Below, in pieces: positions 10,414 through 18,036 of a DNA stretch of 64,000 bases. Positions within the stretch are counted from its first letter, which is position 1, and the number at the start of each line of letters is the position of its first letter. The stretch comes from Oscillatoria sp. CS-180 (GTDB taxonomy: Bacteria > Cyanobacteriota > Cyanobacteriia > Phormidesmidales > Phormidesmidaceae). The notes beneath the pieces were generated by a model. That model did no database searches and was not told the origin of the DNA. It was given only the letters and a program-made list of their open reading frames with translations. Position numbers and translations under genes: made by a program. The stretch is taken from contig NZ_JAQMUB010000031.1 of the NCBI RefSeq assembly GCF_028330965.1, positions 1-64,000 of the forward strand. The letters run 5' to 3'.

Positions 10414-10441
10414 CTTATACTGAACATCTCTATATGCACAA
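10414..10441 (-). promoter_or_regulatory. Probable promoter of rpmI-rplT
   Basis: On the minus strand TTGTGC (10441-10436) is followed after 16 bases by TATAAG (10419-10414), about 36 bases before the rpmI ATG. The -10 box is good and the -35 box partial. Confidence 0.4.
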
Positions 10442-10600
10442 GCCCCAACTGGAGTCTTCAATCCAATAAATTATTGATTTTTGCGCAAGTTTTTGGGTCG
10501 CAAGCTAAAGTGGTACTGAGTATGGGTTGATAGCTTGGTATAAGCTGATTGCAGAGGTGCGATCGCGATTTGAAAGGAGCACTTTCCTGTAAAAGCATTC

Positions 10601-10644
10601 TATAGTTGTCGCCAGTTCCATTGGAACTAGATGACTAAAGCTAA
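10601..10644 (+). repeat. R1 repeat, internally deleted 44-bp derivative
   Basis: It begins TATAGTTGTCGCCAGTTCC, which matches the left end of the R1 family, then jumps to CTAGATGACTAAAGCTA, which matches its right end. The middle ~60 bases are missing, which leaves the dyad AGTTCC-ATT-GGAACT (10614-10628). It lies about 70 bases before the perR-like gene, so the remnant may sit inside that promoter region. The rest of 10442-10715 shows nothing else clear. Confidence 0.55.
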
Positions 10645-10715
10645 ACCAACTTAAAGTTAACGGTCAGACCAATTTTTGGGGGTCGGCCTAGATGTGATAG
10701 AAACGCGGAGTAGAT

Positions 10716-11162
10716 TTGATGCAAAGCCCAATGGCACCCACTCCAATTCGTTCTTTAGAAGATGCGCTAGAGCGATGTCAAAATTTGGGCATGCGTCTCA
10801 GTCGCCAACGCCGCTACATTCTGGAATTACTTTGGAACGCTAAAGAGCATCTTTCAGCTCGTGAGATTTACGACCGTCTTAGCCGTCAAGGTTGTGACAT
10901 TGGTCATACATCGGTGTATCAAAATCTTGAGGCGCTCTCCGAGCAGGGTATTATCGAGTGTGTTGAGCGATCAGATGGCCGATTGTATGGTCATATCAGC
11001 GATGCTCACAGCCATGTGAACTGCGTTGACACGCAGCAGATCATTGATATTCATGTGGAACTGCCCGAAGCTCTGATCCAACAGGTCGAGGCCCAAACGG
11101 GGACTAAAATTACTGAGTACCGCGTTGACTTCTTTGGCGTACGCCAGTCAGAGCAGTCTTAA
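10716..11162 (+). CDS. perR: Fur-family regulator, FurC/PerR-like
   Basis: A 148-residue DNA-binding metalloregulator. The winged helix covers about residues 10-95 (SREIYDRL-like ARE IYDRLSRQG, then GHTSVYQNLEAL recognition helix), and the dimerisation domain has the metal-ligand motif HSHVNC. It lacks the paired CxxC structural zinc motifs of Fur and Zur. The N terminus TPIRSLEDALERCQNLGMRL closely resembles the cyanobacterial FurC/PerR group as I remember it, so peroxide-responsive repression is the likely role; this subtype call is inference. The start at ATG 10716 could also be the second Met. An R1 remnant lies just upstream. Confidence 0.8.
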   Translation: MMQSPMAPTPIRSLEDALERCQNLGMRLSRQRRYILELLWNAKEHLSAREIYDRLSRQGCDIGHTSVYQNLEALSEQGIIECVERSDGRLYGHISDAHSHVNCVDTQQIIDIHVELPEALIQQVEAQTGTKITEYRVDFFGVRQSEQS

Positions 11163-11245
11163 GTCCTGTTTAGCCAAAGGCCCGTTTGATTAGGGCAGCA
11201 GAGAAGAGGAGATGTTGTAGTCGTGTTTGCGTAGAGGCTTCTTTC

Positions 11246-11938
11246 ATGACCGAGATTCGCATCATTATTGTTGAAGACCATGATCTAACTCGCATGGGTC
11301 TCAAAGCTGCTCTCCAGCAACAGCCTCAGATCTCGGTTGTGGGCGAAGCAGCGAACGGGAAACAAGGACTAGCGCTGCTACAGCAGCTTCAACCGGATGT
11401 CGCCATCGTGGACATTGGGCTTCCAGATATTGATGGTATCGAGGTGACACGGCAGTTCAAGCAGGCAGAAGGCGAGGAAGCTCCAGCGGCAACTCGAATT
11501 TTGATGCTGACCATGCATGATACTGAAGAGTCCGTGATGGCATCGTTTGCGGCAGGCGCTGATTCCTATAGCGTCAAAGATGTAGACATCCAACAGCTAG
11601 TTGAGGCCATTCGCTTGACCCACGAGGGTCAGGTATGGATCGATCCAGCGATCGCTCGCATTGTTCTCAACCAGGCAAAGCGCATTACGCCATCTACTGC
11701 TATCGCAGGTACTGAGGATGGCTACGCCCAAGTTTTAGAAATGTCGCCCTTGACGGAGCGAGAATTAGAGGTTTTGGAGCTCATTGTGGCGGGCTATAGT
11801 AATGCTCAGATTGCGGAAGAGCTTTACATCACTGTAGGAACAGTTAAAACTCACGTTTGCAACATTCTAAATAAACTTAGTGCGAGCGATCGCACCCAAG
11901 CCGCTGTTCGTGCTCTTCGCACAGGCCTTGTTCAGTAG
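11246..11938 (+). CDS. NarL/FixJ-family response regulator
   Basis: A 230-residue two-component regulator. The receiver domain (residues 1-125) has the acidic pocket VEDHD, the phospho-acceptor Asp in DVAIVDIGLPDIDG, and the conserved Lys in YSVKD. The C-terminal LuxR-type helix-turn-helix is seen as LTERELEVLELIVAGYSNAQIAEEL followed by TVKTHVCNIL. The start at 11246 (MTEIRIIIVEDHD) is preferred because AGAGG lies 8 bases upstream; an upstream frame from 11186 adds unrelated residues. No histidine kinase is adjacent. It lies 83 bases after the perR-like gene on the same strand. Confidence 0.92.
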   Translation: MTEIRIIIVEDHDLTRMGLKAALQQQPQISVVGEAANGKQGLALLQQLQPDVAIVDIGLPDIDGIEVTRQFKQAEGEEAPAATRILMLTMHDTEESVMASFAAGADSYSVKDVDIQQLVEAIRLTHEGQVWIDPAIARIVLNQAKRITPSTAIAGTEDGYAQVLEMSPLTERELEVLELIVAGYSNAQIAEELYITVGTVKTHVCNILNKLSASDRTQAAVRALRTGLVQ

Positions 11939-12162
11939 GCTCTAACCAAAATAGTTTTGCAGGTTGTTAAGCACGACTTTCCAAGCAAAGCTCTTCAGCG
12001 CTCCTCAATTAACCTTTTTCCTGATTATCTACCCCTACTATCCACAGTTACAAATCACTCGTTTGTCACGTAACACTTATCAGCCAGTGTTTCCAGGATT
12101 TTTCTCTCGCCACAGATCTTCCCCTCGAAGGATGTGTAATTGGTGAGGATCCTAGATGCTAG

Positions 12163-13149
12163 ATGAACATCCGTAAAGTCCTCATGCATCCTATGCGAAA
12201 CACTAAATCTTCTGACGCTGTTTATTCTTACCTCAAATCCATTGGTCGCGTTCCCCTTTTGACTCACGAACAAGAGATCAAGTTGGGCAAGCGAGTGAAA
12301 GAACTTATGCCTCTTGAAGCTGTTCAGGCGGAACTGGTTGAGGCGTTAGATCGTGAGCCATCTATGGAAGAGTGGGCGGACCGAGCAGATGTTGATGTAC
12401 AAACGCTGAAGAGGATTGTCCGTTCAGGCAATGCTGCTAAGCGCAAAATGATTGAGGCCAACTTGCGTCTGGTGGTCTCGATCGCCAAGAAGTACACAGA
12501 CCGAAACTTAGACCTGTTAGATCTGATTCAGGAAGGTTCCATTGGTCTGAACCGAGCGGTTGAGAAGTTTGATCCCGCCAAAGGCTATCGCTTCAGTACT
12601 TATGCCTATTGGTGGATTCGTCAAGCCATGACGAGGGCGATCGCTGAGAAAAGTCGCGTTGTTCGCCTTCCCATCCACATCACAGAGACCCTCAACAAAA
12701 TCAAAAAGACGCAGCGTCAACTCACTCAAAAGTTAGGACGTACGGCCTCAGTTGAAGAAGTTGCTGAGCACCTAGATCTTACGCCCAAACGGGTTAGAGA
12801 TTGCCTGCGCCACGCTCGTCGTCCCCTCTCGTTAGAAATTCGGGTAGGTGACAATCAGGATACTGAGCTGGCTGACCTGCTGGAGTCCGACGAAGATTCA
12901 CCCGAGGACTTCGCTGCTCAGCGAGCATTAAAAAGCGACCTGAACGATTTAATTGCCTCCCTTACACCCCAGCAGCAAGAAGTCTTATCTCTAAGATATG
13001 GGTTACGGGATGGTAATCCTCTGTCCTTAGAGAAAGTAGGCCGACGGTTAAATATCAGTCGCGAACGGGTTCGGCAACTTCAAAAGCAGGCTGTCAGCAA
13101 GCTGAGACAGCATCGCAGCGAGCTAAGAGATTACTTAGCAGCTGTCTAA
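12163..13149 (+). CDS. RNA polymerase sigma factor, group 2 (RpoD/SigA-like)
   Basis: A 328-residue sigma-70 family protein. Region 1.2/2 is seen in [22 protein letters not shown] and [33 protein letters not shown]; region 2.4 in [19 protein letters not shown]; region 3; and region 4.2 in the helix-turn-helix [18 protein letters not shown]. It lacks the long N-terminal extension of the essential SigA, so it fits the non-essential group 2 sigma factors of cyanobacteria that act in stress and nutrient responses. I cannot assign it to SigB, C, D or E by eye. Start ATG 12163; GAGG lies 13 bases upstream, wider than ideal. Confidence 0.92.
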   Translation: MNIRKVLMHPMRNTKSSDAVYSYLKSIGRVPLLTHEQEIKLGKRVKELMPLEAVQAELVEALDREPSMEEWADRADVDVQTLKRIVRSGNAAKRKMIEANLRLVVSIAKKYTDRNLDLLDLIQEGSIGLNRAVEKFDPAKGYRFSTYAYWWIRQAMTRAIAEKSRVVRLPIHITETLNKIKKTQRQLTQKLGRTASVEEVAEHLDLTPKRVRDCLRHARRPLSLEIRVGDNQDTELADLLESDEDSPEDFAAQRALKSDLNDLIASLTPQQQEVLSLRYGLRDGNPLSLEKVGRRLNISRERVRQLQKQAVSKLRQHRSELRDYLAAV

Positions 13150-13231
13150 GTCCTAATCGAGTTGCGATCGCTGCTCGCACCCAAGGGAAACACCTATTAA
13201 GCTAAATGGGAAAGTTTTCTTCTGAGTGGAA

Positions 13232-13981
13232 ATGTTGTCGCAGATTAAGTCATCGGTTCGGTTGTTGTTAGTTAGCCTTGCTAGCCTGGTTTTGTTAAGC
13301 TGCCAGGCAAACGGCATTATCAATGGCAGCAATCTTGGCGGCAGCGTTTATCAACAGCGACAGCCGAGTCATGATGGCATCGGCAAAATTTACTTGGGTC
13401 GTGAGATTGCTCAAGTTATGGGACATGAGGGTGCGTATTGGCTGGAGCGTCCAAGCCGAGAGCTTCAGGAACATCCGCAGTCAGTTGTAGACCTGCTGAC
13501 GCTCGATCCGACGGATGTCGTTGCGGATATTGGCGCGGGTACTGGATACATGACCGTCAGGTTGGCGGAGCAGGTACCTAACGGCAAAGTTTTTGCGGTA
13601 GACGTTCAGCCCGAGATGCTAGCTTTGCTCAATCAGCGTCTTCAAGAACAGGGAATTACCGTCATTCAGCCTGTTCAAGGCGACACTGATGACCCAAATT
13701 TGCCGTCTGAGAGCGTTGATTTAGCCTTGATGGTGGATGCTTATCATGAGTTTGAGTATCCCCACGAAATGATGACGCATCTGAAAGAGGCTATTAAACC
13801 AGGTGGGCAAGTCGTTCTTGCAGAGTACCGAGCCGAGAATCCCCTGATCTTGATCAAACGCTTACATAAGATGAGTGAAAAGCAGGTGAAGCGTGAGTTG
13901 CAGGCGGTCGGCTTTAAGTGGCTCAAAACAGACGAGACTTTGCCGCAGCAGCACCTACTCTTTTTTGAAAAGCCTGCCTAA
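13232..13981 (+). CDS. Lipoprotein SAM-dependent methyltransferase
   Basis: A 249-residue protein with a lipoprotein signal (LLLVSLASLVLLSC, Cys at about residue 24). The class I methyltransferase fold follows from about residue 85: motif I VVADIGAGTGYMTVRLAE, motif II FAVDVQPEML, and the later PGGQVVLAEYR. A lipid-anchored methyltransferase facing the periplasm is unusual, since SAM is cytosolic; the family occurs in bacteria but the substrate is unknown. ATG 13232 is chosen over GTG 13226 because it places the positive signal-peptide residues normally. Confidence 0.82.
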   Translation: MLSQIKSSVRLLLVSLASLVLLSCQANGIINGSNLGGSVYQQRQPSHDGIGKIYLGREIAQVMGHEGAYWLERPSRELQEHPQSVVDLLTLDPTDVVADIGAGTGYMTVRLAEQVPNGKVFAVDVQPEMLALLNQRLQEQGITVIQPVQGDTDDPNLPSESVDLALMVDAYHEFEYPHEMMTHLKEAIKPGGQVVLAEYRAENPLILIKRLHKMSEKQVKRELQAVGFKWLKTDETLPQQHLLFFEKPA

Positions 13982-14046
13982 GTTCAGTATTTCTCCCATG
14001 AAATGAGAAGATAGGACATGGCGATCGCACCTCTTTCAGAAGACCT

Positions 14047-14586
14047 ATGCTAAAACGTTTTGCTACTGCATTCCTCATCCTGACTGCTCTTGTTCTTCAG
14101 AGTTGTGTAGGGGCAGGCGTTGGATTGCAGCCCTATACGGACAGCTACGACGGATACCGCTTCCTCTATCCCACAGGGTGGACTGAGGTCAAAGTGATGG
14201 GCAATACTGATGTCGTTTTTCATGACATTGTGAATGAGACTGAAAACATTAGCGTGGTTATTAGTGACGTGCCGGAAGGACAAACACTAACAGATCTAGG
14301 AACCCCGACTGAGGTAGGCTACAAACTCTCCAAAAGCATCAATGCGATGACTGGCGATGATCGAGATGTTGAGCTAGCTAATGCGATTGAAATTGAGCGA
14401 GACGGTCAGCCATACTACATTCTGGAATACATTGCCGATCTCCCCTCTGGTGTGCGCCATAACTTGGCTAGCGTAGTGGTCCGGCGCGACAAACTCTTTA
14501 CCTTTAACGCCTCGACAGAAGAAGCGCGCTGGGATAAGGTCAAGGATTTGATGAAACAAGCGGTTGCTTCCTTCTCGGTTGACTGA
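14047..14586 (+). CDS. psbP: CyanoP, PsbP-like photosystem II lipoprotein
   Basis: A 179-residue thylakoid-lumen protein of the PsbP family, which in cyanobacteria (CyanoP) is a lipid-anchored photosystem II assembly factor. Seen: lipobox LVLQSC with Cys at residue 20; then the PsbP core [33 protein letters not shown] and the C-terminal [17 protein letters not shown]. Length is normal. Its stop TGA overlaps the ATG of maf by one base, which implies translational coupling; psbP-like and maf genes may be conserved neighbours, but I recall this only loosely. Confidence 0.93.
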   Translation: MLKRFATAFLILTALVLQSCVGAGVGLQPYTDSYDGYRFLYPTGWTEVKVMGNTDVVFHDIVNETENISVVISDVPEGQTLTDLGTPTEVGYKLSKSINAMTGDDRDVELANAIEIERDGQPYYILEYIADLPSGVRHNLASVVVRRDKLFTFNASTEEARWDKVKDLMKQAVASFSVD

Positions 14587-15194
14587 TGCAGCTTCCAGAA
14601 CTCCAGTTCGTTCTCGCGTCTGCTTCCATTGCCCGCCGTAAGCTTTTAACGGATGCGGGCATTTCGGTCTATGTTTGTCCCAGTAATTTTGACGAGGATC
14701 AGATACAGCTTGCTGATCCGGCAGCGTTAGTCACTGCTCTCGCGAAATCCAAAGCAGAGGCTGTTGCTCCCCAGTTCAGCAATGCCTTAGTGCTTGGATG
14801 CGATTCGGTTCTCGCTTTTCAAGGCAAGATTTACGGCAAACCTGAGACACCGGATGATGCAATTGCTCGCTGGCATCAAATGCGTGGCAATATCGGTGAA
14901 CTCTATACGGGTCACGCTCTGATTGATACTCTACGTCAGCAAGCCGTCGTACGGTGTCGAATGACTGAGGTGTTTTTTGCTCAGGCCAGCGATCGCCAAA
15001 TTGAGGACTACGTTGCGACAGGCGAGCCTTTGCGGTGCGCGGGTGCCTTCGCGATCGACGGGCGAGGCAGCGTCTTTATTGAAAAGCTAAACGGTTGCCA
15101 CACCAATGTCATTGGTCTAAGTATGCCGCTCCTCCGTCAGCTTATTCATGAATTGGGCTATGACATCACTGACTTTTGGTCAGTCGCCCCGTAG
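14586..15194 (+). CDS. maf: Maf-like nucleoside triphosphate pyrophosphatase
   Basis: A 202-residue Maf/ITPase-fold enzyme that hydrolyses (modified) nucleoside triphosphates to monophosphates. Family motifs: [14 protein letters not shown] at the N terminus, [13 protein letters not shown] in the middle, [10 protein letters not shown], and the late [14 protein letters not shown]. Start ATG overlaps the CyanoP stop codon. The usual SxSPRR at the N terminus is SASIARR here, a mild variation. Confidence 0.92.
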   Translation: MQLPELQFVLASASIARRKLLTDAGISVYVCPSNFDEDQIQLADPAALVTALAKSKAEAVAPQFSNALVLGCDSVLAFQGKIYGKPETPDDAIARWHQMRGNIGELYTGHALIDTLRQQAVVRCRMTEVFFAQASDRQIEDYVATGEPLRCAGAFAIDGRGSVFIEKLNGCHTNVIGLSMPLLRQLIHELGYDITDFWSVAP

Positions 15195-15309
15195 ACACTC
15201 CACCGAAGAATAGTGGGAACTTTGCGAATGACAAACCTGCCCGCTTATCTGCCTTAGTTTTGCAGGGCTTTGCCCTTCCTGGAGGGTATTTTGAATTCCG
15301 CTAGCGTTA

Positions 15310-16065
15310 CTAGTCAAAGTCTTCACCCCAGTCCTCTCGCTCCTTCAAATCTGCATCCACCAGGGTTTGCCGGAGGCTGGCCCAATCGACGGCTGAAGTA
15401 GCTTTGTCCGACAGAAGACGACCTTGTTCTACGTAAAGGATGCGATCGCAAAATTCTTTGACTAGGTCAATCTGGTGGTTGCTCATTATCACTGTCATGC
15501 CTTGCTCTTGAATACGGGACTTAATCATCGACAGGATGCGGGATGCCGATCCTAAATCCAGAGCTGACGTTGGTTCATCCATCAGCAATAAGGCTGGACG
15601 AGTGACCAGGGCACGAGCGATCGCGACTTGCTGCTGTTGCCCTCCTGATAGCTCAAGCTCCGTTTTCTCTAGCCATTCTGTCGGTATCCGCAGCATATCA
15701 ATACACTCAGCAACTCTACGGTTTCGCTCTGCAACTGGCAATTTCTGTAGCACCAGTGGATAGTGCAGCGCCTCCATTGCTGTCATCCCCAATAGGCGAA
15801 CGTCCTGGTTCAACAGCATGGCCTGGCGGCGAAGTTCATAGACCGCGATCGCTTCTATCGGCTGTCCCTGAAAGCGAATCACCCCAGACGACGGGCTTTG
15901 AAGACGATTCAACAGCCTTAGCAAGGATGATTTGCCAGCTCCAGAGGGACCTAATAGAGCGACTAACTCACCCGAGCCAACGCTCAATGAAATTGAATCT
16001 AGGATAAGGTGATTGCCGGTAGTGGCTTTTAAGGAGACGTTATCGAGTTCCAGTAGTGTACTCAA
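15310..16065 (-). CDS. ABC transporter ATP-binding protein
   Basis: A 251-residue nucleotide-binding subunit. Walker A GPSGAGKSS at residues 39-47, Q-loop LLNQD, signature LSGGQQQQVAIARAL, Walker B LLLMDEPTSALD and the H-loop in VIMSNHQ are all present. The compact size and sequence style recall the YbbL/FetA and PstB groups. No permease with the classical fold is next to it; the membrane protein gene 4 bases upstream is the only candidate partner. Transported substrate unknown. Confidence 0.9.
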   Translation of the reverse strand: MSTLLELDNVSLKATTGNHLILDSISLSVGSGELVALLGPSGAGKSSLLRLLNRLQSPSSGVIRFQGQPIEAIAVYELRRQAMLLNQDVRLLGMTAMEALHYPLVLQKLPVAERNRRVAECIDMLRIPTEWLEKTELELSGGQQQQVAIARALVTRPALLLMDEPTSALDLGSASRILSMIKSRIQEQGMTVIMSNHQIDLVKEFCDRILYVEQGRLLSDKATSAVDWASLRQTLVDADLKEREDWGEDFD

Positions 16066-16069
16066 AGGT

Positions 16070-16675
16070 CTAGCTCATCCCTGAAAAATGAGCGGCAGTC
16101 CAGAGGGTCCAGGCATCTACTAGCAACAAAAGGACGCTAAATCCAAGCAGGATGATGTACATCCAGGGCTGAGCTAGTGGCTTCACGTCCTGAGTATCCA
16201 GTTGAGTGTACGCTTCAACATAGCGCAAGAGCTCCGCAAACCCAGCAATTCTCATCGGCAGCAGATAGGCTTGCTGGTGGCGATCGCTAGTGAAGTAATA
16301 GACCAGTCCACCTTGGCCCGTTGTGCGCGGTTTCAACGCTCGGATATCTCGCCAATCTAACTGCCACTTACGGCGTAGTAGCCACCCAATCCATTGGGGA
16401 TATCGCACTTCAATCCCTGTTTGATCAACACGGACTTGCTCGCTTAATCCCCCATAGAGCAGAGCACTACCGATTAAGATCCCTGTCCGAAGCATCCAAG
16501 CAGGCACTGGAGCACTGGTAACCGTCGCTAATGTTGGCAGCGGCAGCGTTAGAGCAATGTAAAGCGTCAACAGCGTTAGCCGAATCAGAGGAGAAATACT
16601 AAACGTTTTTGGGGGCAAATTCTGCTGGCTTGATTCGGCTACAGATGAAGGCTGAGTAAGACGATTGTCGGACAT
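16070..16675 (-). CDS. Conserved membrane protein of unknown function
   Basis: About 201 residues with hydrophobic stretches near residues 28-48 (LIRLTLLTLYIALTLPLPTLA), 60-75, and the C terminus (MYIILLGFSVLLLLVDAWTLW). Between the second and third helices is a soluble, PH-like segment (GIEVRYPQWIGWLLRRKWQLDWRDIRAL), a pattern seen in cyanobacterial proteins of unknown function. Start 16675 (MSDNRL) is preferred; the frame is open to 16762, and no clear ribosome site decides. It ends 4 bases before the ABC ATPase on the same strand, so the two are an operon. Confidence 0.65.
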   Translation of the reverse strand: MSDNRLTQPSSVAESSQQNLPPKTFSISPLIRLTLLTLYIALTLPLPTLATVTSAPVPAWMLRTGILIGSALLYGGLSEQVRVDQTGIEVRYPQWIGWLLRRKWQLDWRDIRALKPRTTGQGGLVYYFTSDRHQQAYLLPMRIAGFAELLRYVEAYTQLDTQDVKPLAQPWMYIILLGFSVLLLLVDAWTLWTAAHFSGMS

Positions 16676-16762
16676 AACAGTGGATAGTGAAGACAGTTCG
16701 GCTGGGTCGAAGTTCAATACCGAAATAGTACGACTTTTAAGCGCTAGCAAGGTAGTGAACAC

Positions 16763-17066
16763 AGTTCAAATCAGTGCTTTTGAGCAGCGCGGCAGTCACT
16801 GATTACTTCGCAAATTGAATCTGAGCGTTCCTGAAGGAAGAGCCAATCACAGCGCTTTCAGTTTAAAGTTTTTGTATGCTTCATGACTGTGATATCGGGA
16901 TTCCTAGCAGCAACGGCTAAGCTGACGAAGGAACTTTGGCAATAGTTTGGGCCTCTCCTATTGACTATTCCGAGTTTTTAGGGAGCGTAATAGCTTAGTT
17001 ACTCGGGAACTCTTTGCTAAGCACTTGAGACTGATTGTTAAGCAATGTACTTTTAAGACTAAGGTT
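16763..17066. other. Gene-free stretch
   Basis: Intergenic region between the divergent membrane-protein and cupin genes. I see no repeat, tRNA or clear promoter pair in it. Confidence 0.5.
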
Positions 17067-17079
17067 GGAGGATTTTCTC

Positions 17080-17505
17080 GTGCCTAAAATGCAGGAACTT
17101 GTTGAACCTAAAGCGAATCTGGCATTGCAGTCTGTCTCTGCGCCAGAAACAGCATCTGAAACGGAATTGCGCCCTTGGGGATCTTTCACCATCCTGGAGG
17201 AAGGCAAGGGCTACAAAATCAAGCGTATTGAGGTGAAGCCAGGACATCGCTTGAGCTTGCAGATGCATCATCATCGCAGCGAACACTGGATTGTCGTTTC
17301 TGGAACAGCCAAAGTCACCTGTGGCGATAAAGAGACGTTGCTGTCCACTAATCAATCAACGTACGTCCCCCCCTGCACCTCTCACCGGCTAGAAAATTCT
17401 GGTGTGATTCCTCTTATTTTGATTGAGGTTCAAAACGGTGAGTATCTTGGGGAAGACGATATTGTTCGTTTCCAGGATGATTACGCACGGACCAGCAAAA
17501 ACTAG
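17080..17505 (+). CDS. Cupin, phosphomannose isomerase type II C-terminal domain
   Basis: A 141-residue cupin with the sequence RPWGSFTILEEGKGYKIKRI, then LQMHHHRSEHWIVVSGTAKV, then PPCTSHRLENSG. This is the mannose-6-phosphate isomerase domain found as the C-terminal part of bifunctional ManC/AlgA enzymes and as a stand-alone protein in cyanobacteria. The HHHRSEHW segment provides the metal ligands. Start GTG 17080 is chosen because GGAGG (17067-17071) lies 8 bases upstream; the frame extends to 17035 without a ribosome site. A role in mannose or GDP-mannose supply for polysaccharide is likely. Confidence 0.88.
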   Translation: MPKMQELVEPKANLALQSVSAPETASETELRPWGSFTILEEGKGYKIKRIEVKPGHRLSLQMHHHRSEHWIVVSGTAKVTCGDKETLLSTNQSTYVPPCTSHRLENSGVIPLILIEVQNGEYLGEDDIVRFQDDYARTSKN

Positions 17506-17650
17506 AGACTGCTATCAATTCTCTGCCCAATGATGACAAGTCTTGAATTCTGCCTTTTGCTGAGGTCATAGATGAATACAGCAACGCACTCCTGTTGAGG
17601 TATTGAAACCTTTAGCACCGCATTGGAGACCTTGCTTCAGGCAGCTGCAT

Positions 17651-17726
17651 TTAGCTTTCTAGGCTAATGCACCTAGTAACGCTGTTCATACATCGTCTTG
17701 ACCTAATAGAACCAACGACGGCTATA
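17651..17726 (-). repeat. R1 repeat, degenerate copy upstream of ileS
   Basis: In reverse orientation it contains TTAGCTTTCTAGGCTAATGC, then after an internal deletion CGTCTTGACCTAATAGAACC and CGACGGCTATA, which follow the R1 consensus. It lies within the 530-base gap between the cupin gene and ileS. Confidence 0.6.
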
Positions 17727-17938
17727 CCTCTGATTCTCTATATTGAATCTGAATGCGCTTGCGGTGATAGACCTGTGAGCGCATTTTCATTGATAAAGAC
17801 CCTATAGCGCCACAGTCTCCAAATCAAAATTCCAAAGTAGGCACGCGGAAATTGCGTCGGCCTTCCGGTATATGAAGATTGGTCAGAGAATTTTTGCAGC
17901 GATCACGTCCAAATACTCCTGTCTGACCTACGCTAGAA

Positions 17939-18003
17939 AGAAGGTTTTCATTGACTGATACTATCTACCCGGTAGAAGAATAGGTCCGCTGTAAAAACCT
18001 TCT
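17939..18003 (+). promoter_or_regulatory. Nested inverted repeats in the ileS leader
   Basis: AGAAGGTTTT (17939-17948) is perfectly repeated inverted as AAAACCTTCT (17994-18003). Between the arms is a second dyad TCTACC-C-GGTAGA (17964-17976), and a possible -35 box TTGACT at 17951. The outer arm ends 33 bases before the ileS start. It could be an operator or a leader structure. No T-box sequence is seen. Confidence 0.45.
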
Positions 18004-18036
18004 GATTCAGTGCAAAAAACATCTGTCTGAGCGACC

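Noticed and set aside
17506-18036. A T-box leader ahead of ileS
   Set aside because: No T-box sequence, specifier loop or terminator/antiterminator pair could be found.
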